Assembly (NCBI GenBank): GCA_949289005.1
Contig: CASEMQ010000070.1
Coordinates: 180,341-244,340, forward strand
Direction of reading: 5' to 3'
From: an uncultured Lentisphaeraceae bacterium
GTDB taxonomy: Bacteria > Verrucomicrobiota > Kiritimatiellia > RFP12 > DVOR01
Length of the DNA: 64,000 nucleotides
A program made the translations under genes and the position numbers. Shown here in pieces: positions 1 to 8,766 of the stretch. How positions within the stretch are numbered: position 1 is the stretch's first letter; each line of letters starts with the position of its first letter. The notes under the pieces were generated by a model. It was not told the origin of the DNA. It did not search any database and saw only the letters and a program-made list of their open reading frames with translations.

Positions 1-263
1 TCATCCCGGGGCAGCGGCGCGCCACGCTGGCCGGCCAGGAACTCTCCCTCACCTGTGGCGAGTTCGACCTGCTCGCGCTCCTCTGCTCCCGCCCCGGCCA
101 CGTCTACACCCGCAGTCAAATCGTCGCCCGCACCAAGGGCGAGGATTACCCCGTGACCGACCGTGCCGTGGACGTGCAAATCGTCAACCTCCGCCGCAAA
201 CTCGGCTCCTTCGGCGAACGCCTTGAGACCGTCCGTGGCGTTGGTTACCGGATGCGCGGCTGA
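1..263 (+). CDS. Response regulator, OmpR/PhoB type (C-terminal part)
   Basis: The reading frame is open from the window edge (first full codon at 3) to TGA at 261-263, so only the C-terminal part is present. The visible 86 residues are a winged-helix DNA-binding domain of the OmpR/PhoB family. It shows the start of the effector domain (LSLTCGEFDLLALL), the recognition-helix region (DRAVDVQIVNLRRKLG) and the terminal hairpin (ETVRGVGYRM). The receiver domain lies outside the window. The adjacent downstream histidine kinase is its likely partner. This is a sequence-specific transcription factor; its regulon cannot be read from here. Confidence 0.9.
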   Translation, partial: IPGQRRATLAGQELSLTCGEFDLLALLCSRPGHVYTRSQIVARTKGEDYPVTDRAVDVQIVNLRRKLGSFGERLETVRGVGYRMRG

Positions 264-380
264 GTGCGCCGGGAGCCTTGGAGAGGCGGGGTGGCCGCCC
301 TCCAAGGCGCCCTCACCGTTGCTTACAATCCCTCTCCCAGTTCATCCCCACCCACCCTTCTATCATTGGATTGCCTCACC

Positions 381-2141
381 ATGATGAAGCATCGCGACTT
401 GATTTTGCTGACGTTGCCGTTGAGCGTGCTTGCGCTTGTCATCCTTTCCGTTGGGCTTCTTGTCGCCCAGTTCCGTGCCTTTGAGCACGCCTATCTGAAC
501 GATGCCCGCGAAACGCTGAGTCAGCGTACCCGCTTCATCGCCAGTGTCCTCGCGCCAGACCTTGACAATGGAAATCTCGCCTCCGTCCGCCGGCGTATCG
601 CCTACTTCTCCGGACTGCCGTTGCGCGTCACCGTCATCGACCCACGGGGCGAGGTGTGCGCCGATTCAGACGCCGAGGCCGCCAAACTGCCCAACCACGC
701 CGATCGCCCCGAGGTGTTGGCCGAGGACAAAGACGAGAACTTCGTCACGCGTTATTCCGTAACCATGAAGACGTGGTTGCTCTATTACGCAACACGCCTC
801 TCCAATGGCTGGACCGTCCGTGCGTCCCTCCCCTCTGACGTCGTCTCCGGCGCCATCAGCCATGTCCGCGTCACCGTCCTGCTCGCCTTGCTCGCCGGCG
901 CCATCCTGGCACTGGGGCTCTTTCTCTACCTCTTCCTGCGCGTGCGCCCCCACTTTAACGCCCTGCAAAACGCCGCCGTGGCCATTGCCCGCGGCCGTCT
1001 GGAGACGCGCATCGACGTGCCAAGCTCCGGCCCGCTCCGCGAACTCGCCAAGGCCATCGACGTGATGAGCCGCCAACTGCGCAACCGTATCGACGAGCTC
1101 CGCCGTGAGCGCAACGAGTTTGACACCCTCTTCAATACCCTCCGCGAGCCCCTACTCCTCATCGCGCACACCGGTGAGGTCATCCATTCCAACCGCGCCG
1201 CCAGCCAACTCCTCGGCAAAGCCGTTCGTCAAAAAGGATTCCGCATCGAGCGCACCGCCTGCCCCGAGCTGGTTGCCTACGTGCGCGGCGCCTTCGACGA
1301 GCCCTCCGTCACAAGCCGCGAGCTTCCCTTCGAGACGCTCACCGACGCCTCCCCACGCACTCTCTTGGCACACGCCGTGCGCATGGAGCGCGATGGTGCA
1401 CTCTGCCTGCTACTCCTCCTCACCGACCTCACAGACCTCCGACGCCTCGAATCAATCCGTTCCGACTTCGTTGCCAACGTCTCCCACGAGATCAAAACCC
1501 CCCTCACCGCCATCCTTTCCACCGTGGAGACCCTCACGGAAATGCCCCTCGACAAACAAGGCCGCGACAAGTGTCTGGACATCCTCGCCCGTCAGGCGCG
1601 TCGCCTTAACGACCTCGTTCAAGACATCCTCTCCCTGGCCGCCATCGAGCGCCGCCAAGGTGCCCCGCGCGACTTCATCCCCGTCCAACTCAACACCATC
1701 GCCGAAGACGCCATCGCCCTCTGCCAAGACACGGCCGACACCGCGCACGTCACCATCCGTCGCGACCCCGAGCCCCTTCCTACCCTCTCCATCCAAGGCG
1801 ACCCGCGTCTTCTCGAACAAGCCGTCGTCAACCTCATCGTCAACGCCATCCGCCACTCCGGCACCCCCGAAGTCACCATCGGCCTCTCCCAAACCGACTC
1901 GGCTATCGTCCTCAGCGTGGCGGACAAAGGGAACGGTATCCCCCCCGAACACCTCCCCCGCCTCTTCGAACGCTTCTACCGTGTCCACCAAGATCGCTCC
2001 CGCGAAAACGGCGGCACCGGCCTCGGCCTCGCCATCGTCAAGCACATCGCGCTCCTGCATGGCGGCTCCGTCTCCGTGAAGTCCGCCGTCGGCCAAGGAA
2101 CAATCTTCACGCTCACCTTCCCCATCAAGAGCGAACCGTGA
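381..2141 (+). CDS. Membrane sensor histidine kinase, PhoR-like
   Basis: A 586-residue two-component kinase. I chose ATG 381 because the frame upstream (GTG at 264) reads as non-coding and the residues after 381 form a good first membrane segment (ILLTLPLSVLALVILSVGLL). A periplasmic stretch follows, then a second membrane segment near residues 155-178, a HAMP linker, a PAS-like region (about 245-340), and HisKA with phospho-acceptor His near residue 370 (NVSHEIKTPL). The ATPase domain follows with an N box (NLIVNAIRHSG) and G boxes (DKGNGIPPEH, GGTGLGLAIVKHI). Order and proximity to the upstream regulator resemble PhoR-PhoB pairs, but the signal sensed is unknown. Confidence 0.93.
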   Translation: MMKHRDLILLTLPLSVLALVILSVGLLVAQFRAFEHAYLNDARETLSQRTRFIASVLAPDLDNGNLASVRRRIAYFSGLPLRVTVIDPRGEVCADSDAEAAKLPNHADRPEVLAEDKDENFVTRYSVTMKTWLLYYATRLSNGWTVRASLPSDVVSGAISHVRVTVLLALLAGAILALGLFLYLFLRVRPHFNALQNAAVAIARGRLETRIDVPSSGPLRELAKAIDVMSRQLRNRIDELRRERNEFDTLFNTLREPLLLIAHTGEVIHSNRAASQLLGKAVRQKGFRIERTACPELVAYVRGAFDEPSVTSRELPFETLTDASPRTLLAHAVRMERDGALCLLLLLTDLTDLRRLESIRSDFVANVSHEIKTPLTAILSTVETLTEMPLDKQGRDKCLDILARQARRLNDLVQDILSLAAIERRQGAPRDFIPVQLNTIAEDAIALCQDTADTAHVTIRRDPEPLPTLSIQGDPRLLEQAVVNLIVNAIRHSGTPEVTIGLSQTDSAIVLSVADKGNGIPPEHLPRLFERFYRVHQDRSRENGGTGLGLAIVKHIALLHGGSVSVKSAVGQGTIFTLTFPIKSEP

Positions 2142-2198
2142 ACCGCCGACAGTGAACCGAACGCCCCGGGGAAACGGCCATAAACCCTGCCTCGAACC

Positions 2199-2232
2199 AA
2201 ACCGATCGCCCCGAAAGAGGCGATCGGTTTTC
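2199..2232. terminator. Bidirectional intrinsic terminator
   Basis: A perfect 12-bp stem (2199-2210 with 2219-2230) has an 8-base loop, A residues on the left flank and T residues on the right. It separates the convergent kinase and PTS-IIA fusion genes and can serve both. Confidence 0.8.
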
Positions 2233-2249
2233 TGCTTGCTGTTCTCTGC

Positions 2250-3083
2250 TTACTTGATTGTGTAGCGCGTGGCCTTGGTGAGGGCCTTCCAGAGAGCGGC
2301 CGGCGTCTCGGCCTCCATGAGCGCCGCGCGGTTAGGCTCTTTGAGGAATGCCTCGGTAAGCCCCGCGATCAAGCGCATGTAAAAGGCACTCACGGCTGCA
2401 GGGATGGTGATAAGGAAAACAATGTTGGTGAGCGTGCCGGCGTTGTCCCACTTGAAGGGCTCCTTGCTCACGCCGCAGGCCAAGGTCAGCGACCCACCCT
2501 CCACGCCACGCACATGCGGGAAAGCCAAACCATGCTCCATTGCCGTGCTCAACATGGACTCACGCTCCAACGCCGAGGCAATCAATTTGTCCGCGTGCGA
2601 GACAAAACCGCCGGACTCCATCTTGCCGGCCAGCACCTCAATGGCATCCGCCGCCGAACCCGCCACCAAGTCAGGCACCATGAGCGACTCCGCGGAAAAG
2701 CGCGAGATACCGTTCTTGCGCGGCTCGGCTCGGGTGGGTGCGCCCCCCACCCACTGCGGCGCATCGAGTTCCTCGAAGAGAATGCGCGCGCACCCGGGGC
2801 ACGTCTGCAACGTCTTGCACTGGCGCACAGCCTGGATTTGGCTGATAGGCAGGCGCATGCCGCACACCGCGCAACAACCGTTGTGCACCGGGGCCATCAA
2901 CACATGGTCGCGATTGTAAAGACGCTGGAAAAACGAGCTTACGTTCGGCGGCAACGCCTGGATCATCGTGTCGATCGACTCGTTCAGGCGCGCCAAATGC
3001 GCCCCATCGCCCGTCGCGCGATGCTCATCGCGCACCAGGATCAAATCCTGAAGCTGACACAATTGATTCACAATGCTCTTCAT
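2250..3083 (-). CDS. Zinc-ribbon / PTS EIIA (type 2) fusion protein
   Basis: A 277-residue protein. I chose the ATG at 3083-3081 because a GAGAGGG ribosome site precedes it; the longer frame has none. Residues 1-65 are helical. Residues 70-100 carry a four-cysteine zinc ribbon (CCAVCG ... CPGC). From about residue 135 the protein is a type 2 PTS EIIA domain (mannitol/fructose class) with the phosphorylatable histidine in GLAFPHVRG (His190). EIIA domains relay phosphate from HPr to sugar permeases or, as PtsN-like proteins, regulate. No EIIB or EIIC gene is nearby, so a regulatory role is more likely than transport. The zinc-ribbon partner is unusual for EIIA. Confidence 0.8.
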   Translation of the reverse strand: MKSIVNQLCQLQDLILVRDEHRATGDGAHLARLNESIDTMIQALPPNVSSFFQRLYNRDHVLMAPVHNGCCAVCGMRLPISQIQAVRQCKTLQTCPGCARILFEELDAPQWVGGAPTRAEPRKNGISRFSAESLMVPDLVAGSAADAIEVLAGKMESGGFVSHADKLIASALERESMLSTAMEHGLAFPHVRGVEGGSLTLACGVSKEPFKWDNAGTLTNIVFLITIPAAVSAFYMRLIAGLTEAFLKEPNRAALMEAETPAALWKALTKATRYTIK

Positions 3084-3228
3084 GCCAAAACCCTCTCTCG
3101 CGGCGACACGGGGGATTCCATGCCGCCTTTTGCGCCTAGTATACCGAACCGTGCGACTTCCGGTCAAACATCGCCCCGCCAAAAACCGCGAACCGCCTCA
3201 CGCAAACCATCGCGCAAAGGCCAGACAT

Positions 3229-3257
3229 TTGCGGGATGGCAGGGTTTTTGGTAGAGT
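3229..3257 (+). promoter_or_regulatory. Probable sigma-70 promoter of gspF
   Basis: TTGCGG at 3229-3234 and TAGAGT at 3252-3257 are separated by 17 bases. The -10 ends nine bases before the ATG at 3267, so the transcript would start within a few bases of the start codon (leaderless or nearly so). Confidence 0.5.
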
Positions 3258-3266
3258 GGTGGCGTT

Positions 3267-4508
3267 ATGGCGAACTTTGGTTATATGGCGTTGAACGCGC
3301 AGAAGGCAAAGGTATCGGGGGTCATCGAGGCCGCCGACCGCCGGGGTGCGCTCGCGTCACTGAAGGCGCAGGGGCTGACGCCGCTCTCCATCTCCGAACA
3401 GGCGGCGGCCAGGGAGGTGGACAAGCCGGCAAAGCAGTCGTTCTGGACACTCTCGTCGGGGCCGGCCAAACGCATGAAGCCGGCGGAGGTGCTGCTCTTC
3501 ACATCGGAATTGGCCGACTTGATCGAGGCAGGGATGACATTGGGCGCGGCATTGAACTCCTTGGCCAACCAGGGCGACCCAAACAGTGGCATTTGCGTGG
3601 TCGCGGCGGATTTGCGCGACCGCATCATGCGCGGCGAAGCCTTTTCGGACGCGGTGAACGCCCATCCCAAGACCTTCCCGGGGATTTATGGCAACATGGT
3701 GCGCGCGGGTGAGGCATCGGGCGCGATGGTGGAAGTGCTCCACCGCCTGACGGAACACTACGAGCGCAACCAATCGATGAAAAGCAAAATCGTCTCGGCG
3801 CTCACCTATCCAAGCATCGTGCTGGGCATGGGCGTGATCGCGGTGATTTTCGCGATGGTCAAGATCGTGCCGCAGTTCACGGAGCTCTTCGCCAGCATGG
3901 GCAAAGAATTGCCCCTGCCAACACGAATGTTGATGGCGATGAGCGATGGGCTCATCAAGTATGGCGTCCTCTATGCGCTGGGCGTGGTGGCGGCGGCGGC
4001 GGCCTTTCACAAGTGGCGCACGGGCCCCGGGCGTCTGAAGTGGGACGCTTTCAAGCTGAGGATGCCGCTCGTCAAGGGGCTCATCGCCAGCGGTGCCTAC
4101 GCCTCGCTGGCCTACACATTGCAGACGCTGCTCTCCAACGGCGTGAACGTGCTCCAGGCCCTGCGCATCTCCGAGGAAACCTGCGGCAACGCCGTCATCG
4201 GCGCGGAACTCCGCAAGGCACGCGAGCGCGTAACCGACGGCACGACCATCTCAGGCCCGCTTGCGCAGAGCGGCGTCTTCCCGCGCATGATGACGGACAT
4301 GATGGCACTGGGCGAGCAGACAGGCAACCTGCCCAACGCCCTCGGCCACATCGGCAAACGTTACGAGGCGGAGCTCAACCGCAACATCAAGGTCTTTACC
4401 ACGGCCCTGGAACCGCTGCTTATCATCTTGGTGGCGGTGGTCATCGGGTTCGTGGCCATTGCCATCCTCTCGGCCGTCTTCTCGGCCACCTCGGCAATGG
4501 GACAATGA
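3267..4508 (+). CDS. gspF: Type II secretion / type IV pilus inner-membrane protein F
   Basis: A 413-residue GspF/PilC-family platform protein. The N-terminus (FGYMALNAQKAKVSGVIEA) is the typical beta-strand start. Two repeated T2SSF helical domains follow, each ending in a membrane segment (for example SIVLGMGVIAVIFAMVKIVP and LLIILVAVVIGFVAIAILS). In the family this protein couples the cytoplasmic ATPase to pseudopilus assembly. The pseudopilin gene follows 16 bases downstream. The ATPase and secretin are not in the window, so the system is split or the pair belongs to a scattered set. No Shine-Dalgarno site is obvious, which fits the nearly leaderless promoter. Confidence 0.93.
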   Translation: MANFGYMALNAQKAKVSGVIEAADRRGALASLKAQGLTPLSISEQAAAREVDKPAKQSFWTLSSGPAKRMKPAEVLLFTSELADLIEAGMTLGAALNSLANQGDPNSGICVVAADLRDRIMRGEAFSDAVNAHPKTFPGIYGNMVRAGEASGAMVEVLHRLTEHYERNQSMKSKIVSALTYPSIVLGMGVIAVIFAMVKIVPQFTELFASMGKELPLPTRMLMAMSDGLIKYGVLYALGVVAAAAAFHKWRTGPGRLKWDAFKLRMPLVKGLIASGAYASLAYTLQTLLSNGVNVLQALRISEETCGNAVIGAELRKARERVTDGTTISGPLAQSGVFPRMMTDMMALGEQTGNLPNALGHIGKRYEAELNRNIKVFTTALEPLLIILVAVVIGFVAIAILSAVFSATSAMGQ

Positions 4509-4524
4509 GGAAAGGAAGGACAAC

Positions 4525-4911
4525 ATGACGAGGACTCGCAAAACCTTGCACCGCGCAGGCTTCACCTTGGTGGAACTGCTTCTGGTGATTGCCATCCTGG
4601 GCATTCTCGGCACGGTGGTGGTGGTGAACTTCAGCGGCTCCAGCGACGAAGCGCGCCGCACCGGCACCCTCACCTCCATCAACTCCATCTCGCAAGCCGC
4701 CGAAATCTACCGCATGAAGACCGGCCGCGTGCCCAAGTCCCTCGAGGATCTCACCGTTGGCATCAACGACGAGCCCCCGCTGCTCAAGGCCGGCTCGCTG
4801 GTCGATTCCTGGGGCACGCCCTTCGATTACAAGGCCGAAGGCAAAACCTACGTCATCCGCTCCGCCGGCGCCGACGGCGTCCTCAATACCGACGACGACC
4901 TGACAAACTAA
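4525..4911 (+). CDS. gspG: Type II secretion major pseudopilin (GspG-like)
   Basis: A 128-residue prepilin. I chose ATG 4525 because AAGGAAGGA lies just upstream and the protein then begins with a short basic leader followed by the prepilin peptidase site and hydrophobic helix (AGFTLVELLLVIAILG). Cleavage is expected before the Phe, which leaves Glu5 in place. The C-terminal part has the GspG pattern, including a WGTPFDY segment and a final acidic loop (GADGVLNTDDD) resembling the calcium-binding loop of GspG. It would polymerise in the inner membrane with help from the upstream GspF. Confidence 0.9.
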   Translation: MTRTRKTLHRAGFTLVELLLVIAILGILGTVVVVNFSGSSDEARRTGTLTSINSISQAAEIYRMKTGRVPKSLEDLTVGINDEPPLLKAGSLVDSWGTPFDYKAEGKTYVIRSAGADGVLNTDDDLTN

Positions 4912-4923
4912 GGTCTCCTCACC

Positions 4924-6591
4924 GTGGCCGAAGGCACCATCACGCTCGACATCGAAGGGCTCGGCATCGCCGAGCTCGACTACGGCGCGCCGCTCACCGC
5001 CGTCCTCCCCGAGACAGTGAACGGCCTGCCCGTCCTCGCGGCGTTGGCCAACAACGACGTCGTGCCCCTCGACAGCCCCGTGATTCTCGATGCCGCCGTG
5101 CGCCCGCTGACGCTTGCCGACCCCGAAGGTTGGCAAGTCTACCGCCGCACGCTCTGCTTCTTGCTCGCGAAGGTGCTGCACGAAGACTTTCCCGCCGTGG
5201 ACTGCCGCGTGCGCCAAAGTTTTGGCCACAACGCGCTCTACTGGTCGTGGGACGTGCCGCACGCCGAGCGCGAGGCCAAGGTGGCGGCCCTGCGCGGGCG
5301 CCTGGCGGCGCTCGTCTCGCGCGACGCGCCCATCCGCCACCGCGTGGTAGGCTACGAGCAAATCCTCCGCCACTTCCGCGATGCCGGCCAGGAGGACAAG
5401 GCCAACCTGTTGCGCCACCGCAACCCGCCCTACCTCGGCATGGCCGTCTGCGAAGACTTCTACGACCTGCCGCAGGGTGTGCTCGCCACCCACACCGGCC
5501 TGCTCAACCTCTTCGACCTCGTGCCCTTGCGCGACGGCTTCGTGCTCGAGTTCCCCGGCTCCGCGACCCCCACGGAACTCGACCCCATGCCACCCTACGA
5601 CTTCCTCTTCGAGGTCTACGCCGAGCACCTGCGCTGGGGCGAGATTATCGGTATCCGCAACGCCGGCGAGCTGAACGCCGCCATCGCCGATGGCTCGGTG
5701 GCCGACGTGATCAACACCGTCGAGGCGCTCCACGAAAAACGGCTGGCCACCTTTGCCGACCGCATCGCCGCGCGCGTGCCGCGCCCCCATGTGGTGCTCG
5801 TGGCGGGCCCCAGCTCCGCCGGAAAGACAACCTTCGCCATGCGCCTCTGCACGCACCTGCGCGTGCTCGGCCTCCGCCCCACCCTGCTCTCCACCGACAA
5901 TTACTTCGTGGGCGATGCGCGCAATCCGCGCGATGCCGAGGGCAACCTCGACTACGAGTGCCTCCAGGCGGTGGACTGCCCACGCCTGAACGAAGACCTG
6001 CTCAAACTCCTCCGCGGCGAGACTATTCCCTCGCGCAAGTTCGACTTCCGCAAACACGAAGGCTTCGACTCCGCCGAGACGCTCGCCCTTGACCCCACGC
6101 GCGGCGTGCTCGTCATCGAGGGCATCCACGCCCTCAACCCCGACCTCACCCCGCAAATCCCCCGCGAGGAGAAGTTCCTCATCTACGTCAACGTCCTCAC
6201 GCAAGTCGCCATCGACCGCCATAACCGCGTCTCCACCATCGACAACCGCCTCCTGCGCCGCATGGTGCGCGACGGCCAGTTCCGCGGGCGCAGCCCGATC
6301 GAGACGCTCCGCCTCTGGCCAAGCGTGCGCGCCGGCGAGGAAAAGTGGGTCTTCCCCTTCCAACACTACGCCGACGCCGTCTTCAACACCGCGCTGGATT
6401 ACGAAATCCCCGTGCTCAAGGCCCTCGCCGGCCCCTTGCTCAACCAGATCAAGCCACACAACCCCGAGTTCGTCACCGCGCGACGCCTCTCCTGCTTCCT
6501 GCAAAACTTCGCCACGATGCCGATGGCCGACGTCCCCACCAACTCCATCCTGCGCGAATATCTCGGAGCCTCGCGCCTGCGCTACAAATAA
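4924..6591 (+). CDS. Nucleoside (uridine-type) kinase with ThrRS-like N-terminus
   Basis: A 555-residue protein starting at GTG 4924, twelve bases after the pseudopilin stop. The C-terminal half is a P-loop uridine/phosphoribulokinase domain with Walker A GPSSAGKTT (about residue 298), substrate region STDNYFVGDARNP and a DTRG-like VIEGIHALN. The N-terminal half resembles the TGS and second additional domain of threonyl-tRNA synthetase. This is the known architecture of a group of bacterial nucleoside kinases, longer than Udk (about 210 residues). It probably phosphorylates a nucleoside in salvage; the exact substrate is not determined by sequence. Confidence 0.82.
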   Translation: MAEGTITLDIEGLGIAELDYGAPLTAVLPETVNGLPVLAALANNDVVPLDSPVILDAAVRPLTLADPEGWQVYRRTLCFLLAKVLHEDFPAVDCRVRQSFGHNALYWSWDVPHAEREAKVAALRGRLAALVSRDAPIRHRVVGYEQILRHFRDAGQEDKANLLRHRNPPYLGMAVCEDFYDLPQGVLATHTGLLNLFDLVPLRDGFVLEFPGSATPTELDPMPPYDFLFEVYAEHLRWGEIIGIRNAGELNAAIADGSVADVINTVEALHEKRLATFADRIAARVPRPHVVLVAGPSSAGKTTFAMRLCTHLRVLGLRPTLLSTDNYFVGDARNPRDAEGNLDYECLQAVDCPRLNEDLLKLLRGETIPSRKFDFRKHEGFDSAETLALDPTRGVLVIEGIHALNPDLTPQIPREEKFLIYVNVLTQVAIDRHNRVSTIDNRLLRRMVRDGQFRGRSPIETLRLWPSVRAGEEKWVFPFQHYADAVFNTALDYEIPVLKALAGPLLNQIKPHNPEFVTARRLSCFLQNFATMPMADVPTNSILREYLGASRLRYK

Positions 6592-6606
6592 GGAACCATC
6601 CCACCC

Positions 6607-7635
6607 ATGCCCACCCCCATCATCGGCCGTCTTGTAGCAGGCGAAGAAACGCAAGTGCGCCGCGCCTACGAGCAATTCGAGGCGCAACCCGTCACCGACC
6701 GCCGCCTCTCCGAGGACAAATGCCCCTATGGCGAGCGTGCCACCACCCTGGCCGGCACGGCCAGCGCCGAGGGCGTGGGCACCTTCGAGCGCAAACACCG
6801 CCCCATCCTCACCTTCGCGCCCTCCGCCATCCCCGGCTGGTGGATCCACCGCACCGACCTCCGCGAACAGCTCGATGTCAAAGTCTCCGTCCGCAACGTC
6901 TGGACAAGTGCCCGCAACATCGTCCTCCGCGCCGGCTCCCCGCACAACTACCTCCGCATGGTCGAGCACATCGTCGCACTCCGCCTTGGCCTAGGCGTGG
7001 ATGATGTGCGCCTGGCCATCGCCGGCGGCGACCCGCCTCTCTTCGACCGCTCCAGCCTCGACCTCGTCGAAGCCATCCGCAAGGCCGGCATCGTCCAGAC
7101 CGACCGCCCCGCGCGCTACGTCACCGTCCGCGAGCCCGTCACCATCGGCGGCACGCGCGGCGACTTCGTCACCCTCCTCCCCGCCGAGCCCGGCGACCGC
7201 CGCCTCCATCTTGACGTCGCCATCGCTTGGGACACCGTCATCGGCCAACAACGCATCCAGGTCGACCTCACCTCCGAAACCTTCACCCACGGCGCCGGCG
7301 CCCGCACCAACGCCACCCAGACGCAATACCTCCTGGCCACCACCATCGGCAAACTCTTCGCCGACACCCGCAACATGGGCTACACCAAAGACAACATCCT
7401 CATCCACGGCAAAAAAGGCTTCGTCACCGCCCCACGCCCCGAGTTCGACCTCGGCGGCGGCAAAAGCGCCGAGCCCGTCTGGCACCGTGCCATGCTCGAC
7501 CTTCTGGCCGCCATCGCACTCATCGACCGCGGCCGCTTCGTCGGCACCGTCAAATCCTTCCGTGCCGGGCACACACTCGATGTCCGCCTCATGACCCTCC
7601 TCTATATGCTTGACCTCCTGGAGCCCCTGCAATGA
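6607..7635 (+). CDS. LpxC-family UDP-3-O-acyl-GlcNAc deacetylase, divergent
   Basis: A 342-residue LpxC homologue, the committed step of lipid A synthesis (zinc-dependent deacetylation in the cytosol). Support: TLAGTASAEGVGTF at the N-terminus, the first metal/catalytic motif MVEHIVALRLGLGVDD (Glu120, His121), PPLFDRSS, and the late catalytic histidine in FRAGHTLDVRLM (His322). The second metal motif is altered: the family has His-x3-Asp followed by Gly-Asp-Leu, but here it reads WHRAMLDLLAAI, with one extra residue between His293 and Asp298 and no GDL. It may be active with shifted geometry or may be a specialised paralogue. The next gene overlaps it by four bases. Confidence 0.78.
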   Translation: MPTPIIGRLVAGEETQVRRAYEQFEAQPVTDRRLSEDKCPYGERATTLAGTASAEGVGTFERKHRPILTFAPSAIPGWWIHRTDLREQLDVKVSVRNVWTSARNIVLRAGSPHNYLRMVEHIVALRLGLGVDDVRLAIAGGDPPLFDRSSLDLVEAIRKAGIVQTDRPARYVTVREPVTIGGTRGDFVTLLPAEPGDRRLHLDVAIAWDTVIGQQRIQVDLTSETFTHGAGARTNATQTQYLLATTIGKLFADTRNMGYTKDNILIHGKKGFVTAPRPEFDLGGGKSAEPVWHRAMLDLLAAIALIDRGRFVGTVKSFRAGHTLDVRLMTLLYMLDLLEPLQ

Positions 7636-8708
7636 GCAAAACCGTCCTTTGGTGGGGCCGCTTTGAGCCCAAATACTCCCGCAACCGCGTCGCCATCGCC
7701 CTCTTCAAGCAACTCGGCTGGAACGTGGAGCTCTTCCTCGTCAAATACTGCTGCGCGCTCGGCGACATCGAGTTCGCCCTCCGCGGCCCCAAAGCCTGCC
7801 ACCCGGATCTCGTCTGGGTCCCCGTCGCCCGCCAACGCGACGTCGCCGCCGCCACCCGCTGGGCGCACCGCCGCGGCATCCCCGTCCTCTTCGATCCCAT
7901 GATTTCCGCCTGGGACAAAAAGGTCCTGGAGCAACAAAAATGGCAGGCCGACGAACCCCGCGCCAAACGCCTCCTCGCGCACGAAAGCAAACTCTTCAAC
8001 GGTGTCGACCGCGTCCTCTGCGACACCTCTTGCCACGCCGACTTCTTCCATGACCGCCTCGGTGTCCCCCGCGACAAACTCCGCGTCCTCTTCACCGGCA
8101 CCGACGAAACCGTCTTCAAGCCCGCCGACCGCCCCGAGGACGACCCGCCGCACGACCCCTCCGCCCCCCTACGCATCCTTTACCACGGCGCCTACCTTCC
8201 CCTCCATGGCACCGAGGTCATCGTCGAGGCCGCCCGCCGCACCCAACACCTCAACATCCACTGGGACTTCCTCGGCTGGGGCGCCTACAAAGCCGCCACC
8301 GAGGCCAAGGCCAAAGGCATCGCCAACATCACCTTCCTCGACAAGGTCCCCTACGTCGAGGTCCCACGCGTCATCCGCACCGCCGACATCGTCCTCGGCG
8401 TCTTCGGCACCACCGAAAAAGCCTCCCGCGTCATCGGCAACAAAGTCTACGAGGCCATGGCCTGCTGCCGCCCCGTCATCAACGAATACTGCACCGGCTA
8501 TCCGCCCGAGGCCAAAACCTGCCCCGCCATCACCTTCATCCCCCCCGGCGACCCACAGGCCCTCGTCGATGCCGTCATCCCTTGGCTCGACAAGCGCGAC
8601 CAACTCTTCGCCCTCCGCAAAACCGCCCGCGATTTCTTCGAGAAACACCTCTCCATGTCCGTCGTCAAACGCCAACTCGCCGACATCCTCGCCGACTTTG
8701 AGCACTAA
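7632..8708 (+). CDS. Glycosyltransferase, GT4-like
   Basis: A 358-residue GT-B fold enzyme translated from an ATG overlapping the upstream stop (ATGA, 7632-7635). The N-terminal half is a nucleotide-fold acceptor domain. The C-terminal half has the hallmarks of GT4 enzymes: RILYHGAYLPLHGTEVIVEA, the helix before ITFLDKVPYVEVPRVI, and the donor-binding KVYEAMACCRPVI. In the family it transfers a sugar from a nucleotide-sugar to a cell-surface acceptor. Coupling with the LpxC-like gene suggests lipopolysaccharide or related glycolipid assembly. Donor and acceptor are unknown. Confidence 0.82.
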   Translation: MSKTVLWWGRFEPKYSRNRVAIALFKQLGWNVELFLVKYCCALGDIEFALRGPKACHPDLVWVPVARQRDVAAATRWAHRRGIPVLFDPMISAWDKKVLEQQKWQADEPRAKRLLAHESKLFNGVDRVLCDTSCHADFFHDRLGVPRDKLRVLFTGTDETVFKPADRPEDDPPHDPSAPLRILYHGAYLPLHGTEVIVEAARRTQHLNIHWDFLGWGAYKAATEAKAKGIANITFLDKVPYVEVPRVIRTADIVLGVFGTTEKASRVIGNKVYEAMACCRPVINEYCTGYPPEAKTCPAITFIPPGDPQALVDAVIPWLDKRDQLFALRKTARDFFEKHLSMSVVKRQLADILADFEH

Positions 8709-8725
8709 TCGCAACGGCGACCGCC

Positions 8726-8751
8726 GCGCGGGCCACGCCCGCGCTTTTTTT
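8726..8751 (+). terminator. Intrinsic terminator after the glycosyltransferase
   Basis: An 8-bp GC stem (8726-8733 with 8737-8744) has a three-base loop and is followed by seven T residues (8745-8751). Confidence 0.88.
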
Positions 8752-8766
8752 GCCATCCCACGCACT

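Noticed and set aside
4924..6591. Threonyl-tRNA synthetase
   Set aside because: The N-terminal half resembles the TGS and editing-like domains, but the class II catalytic core is absent and a P-loop kinase domain takes its place.
4441..6969. Open frame of 842 codons on the minus strand
   Set aside because: Covers three well-supported sense genes and shows no domain or start signal.
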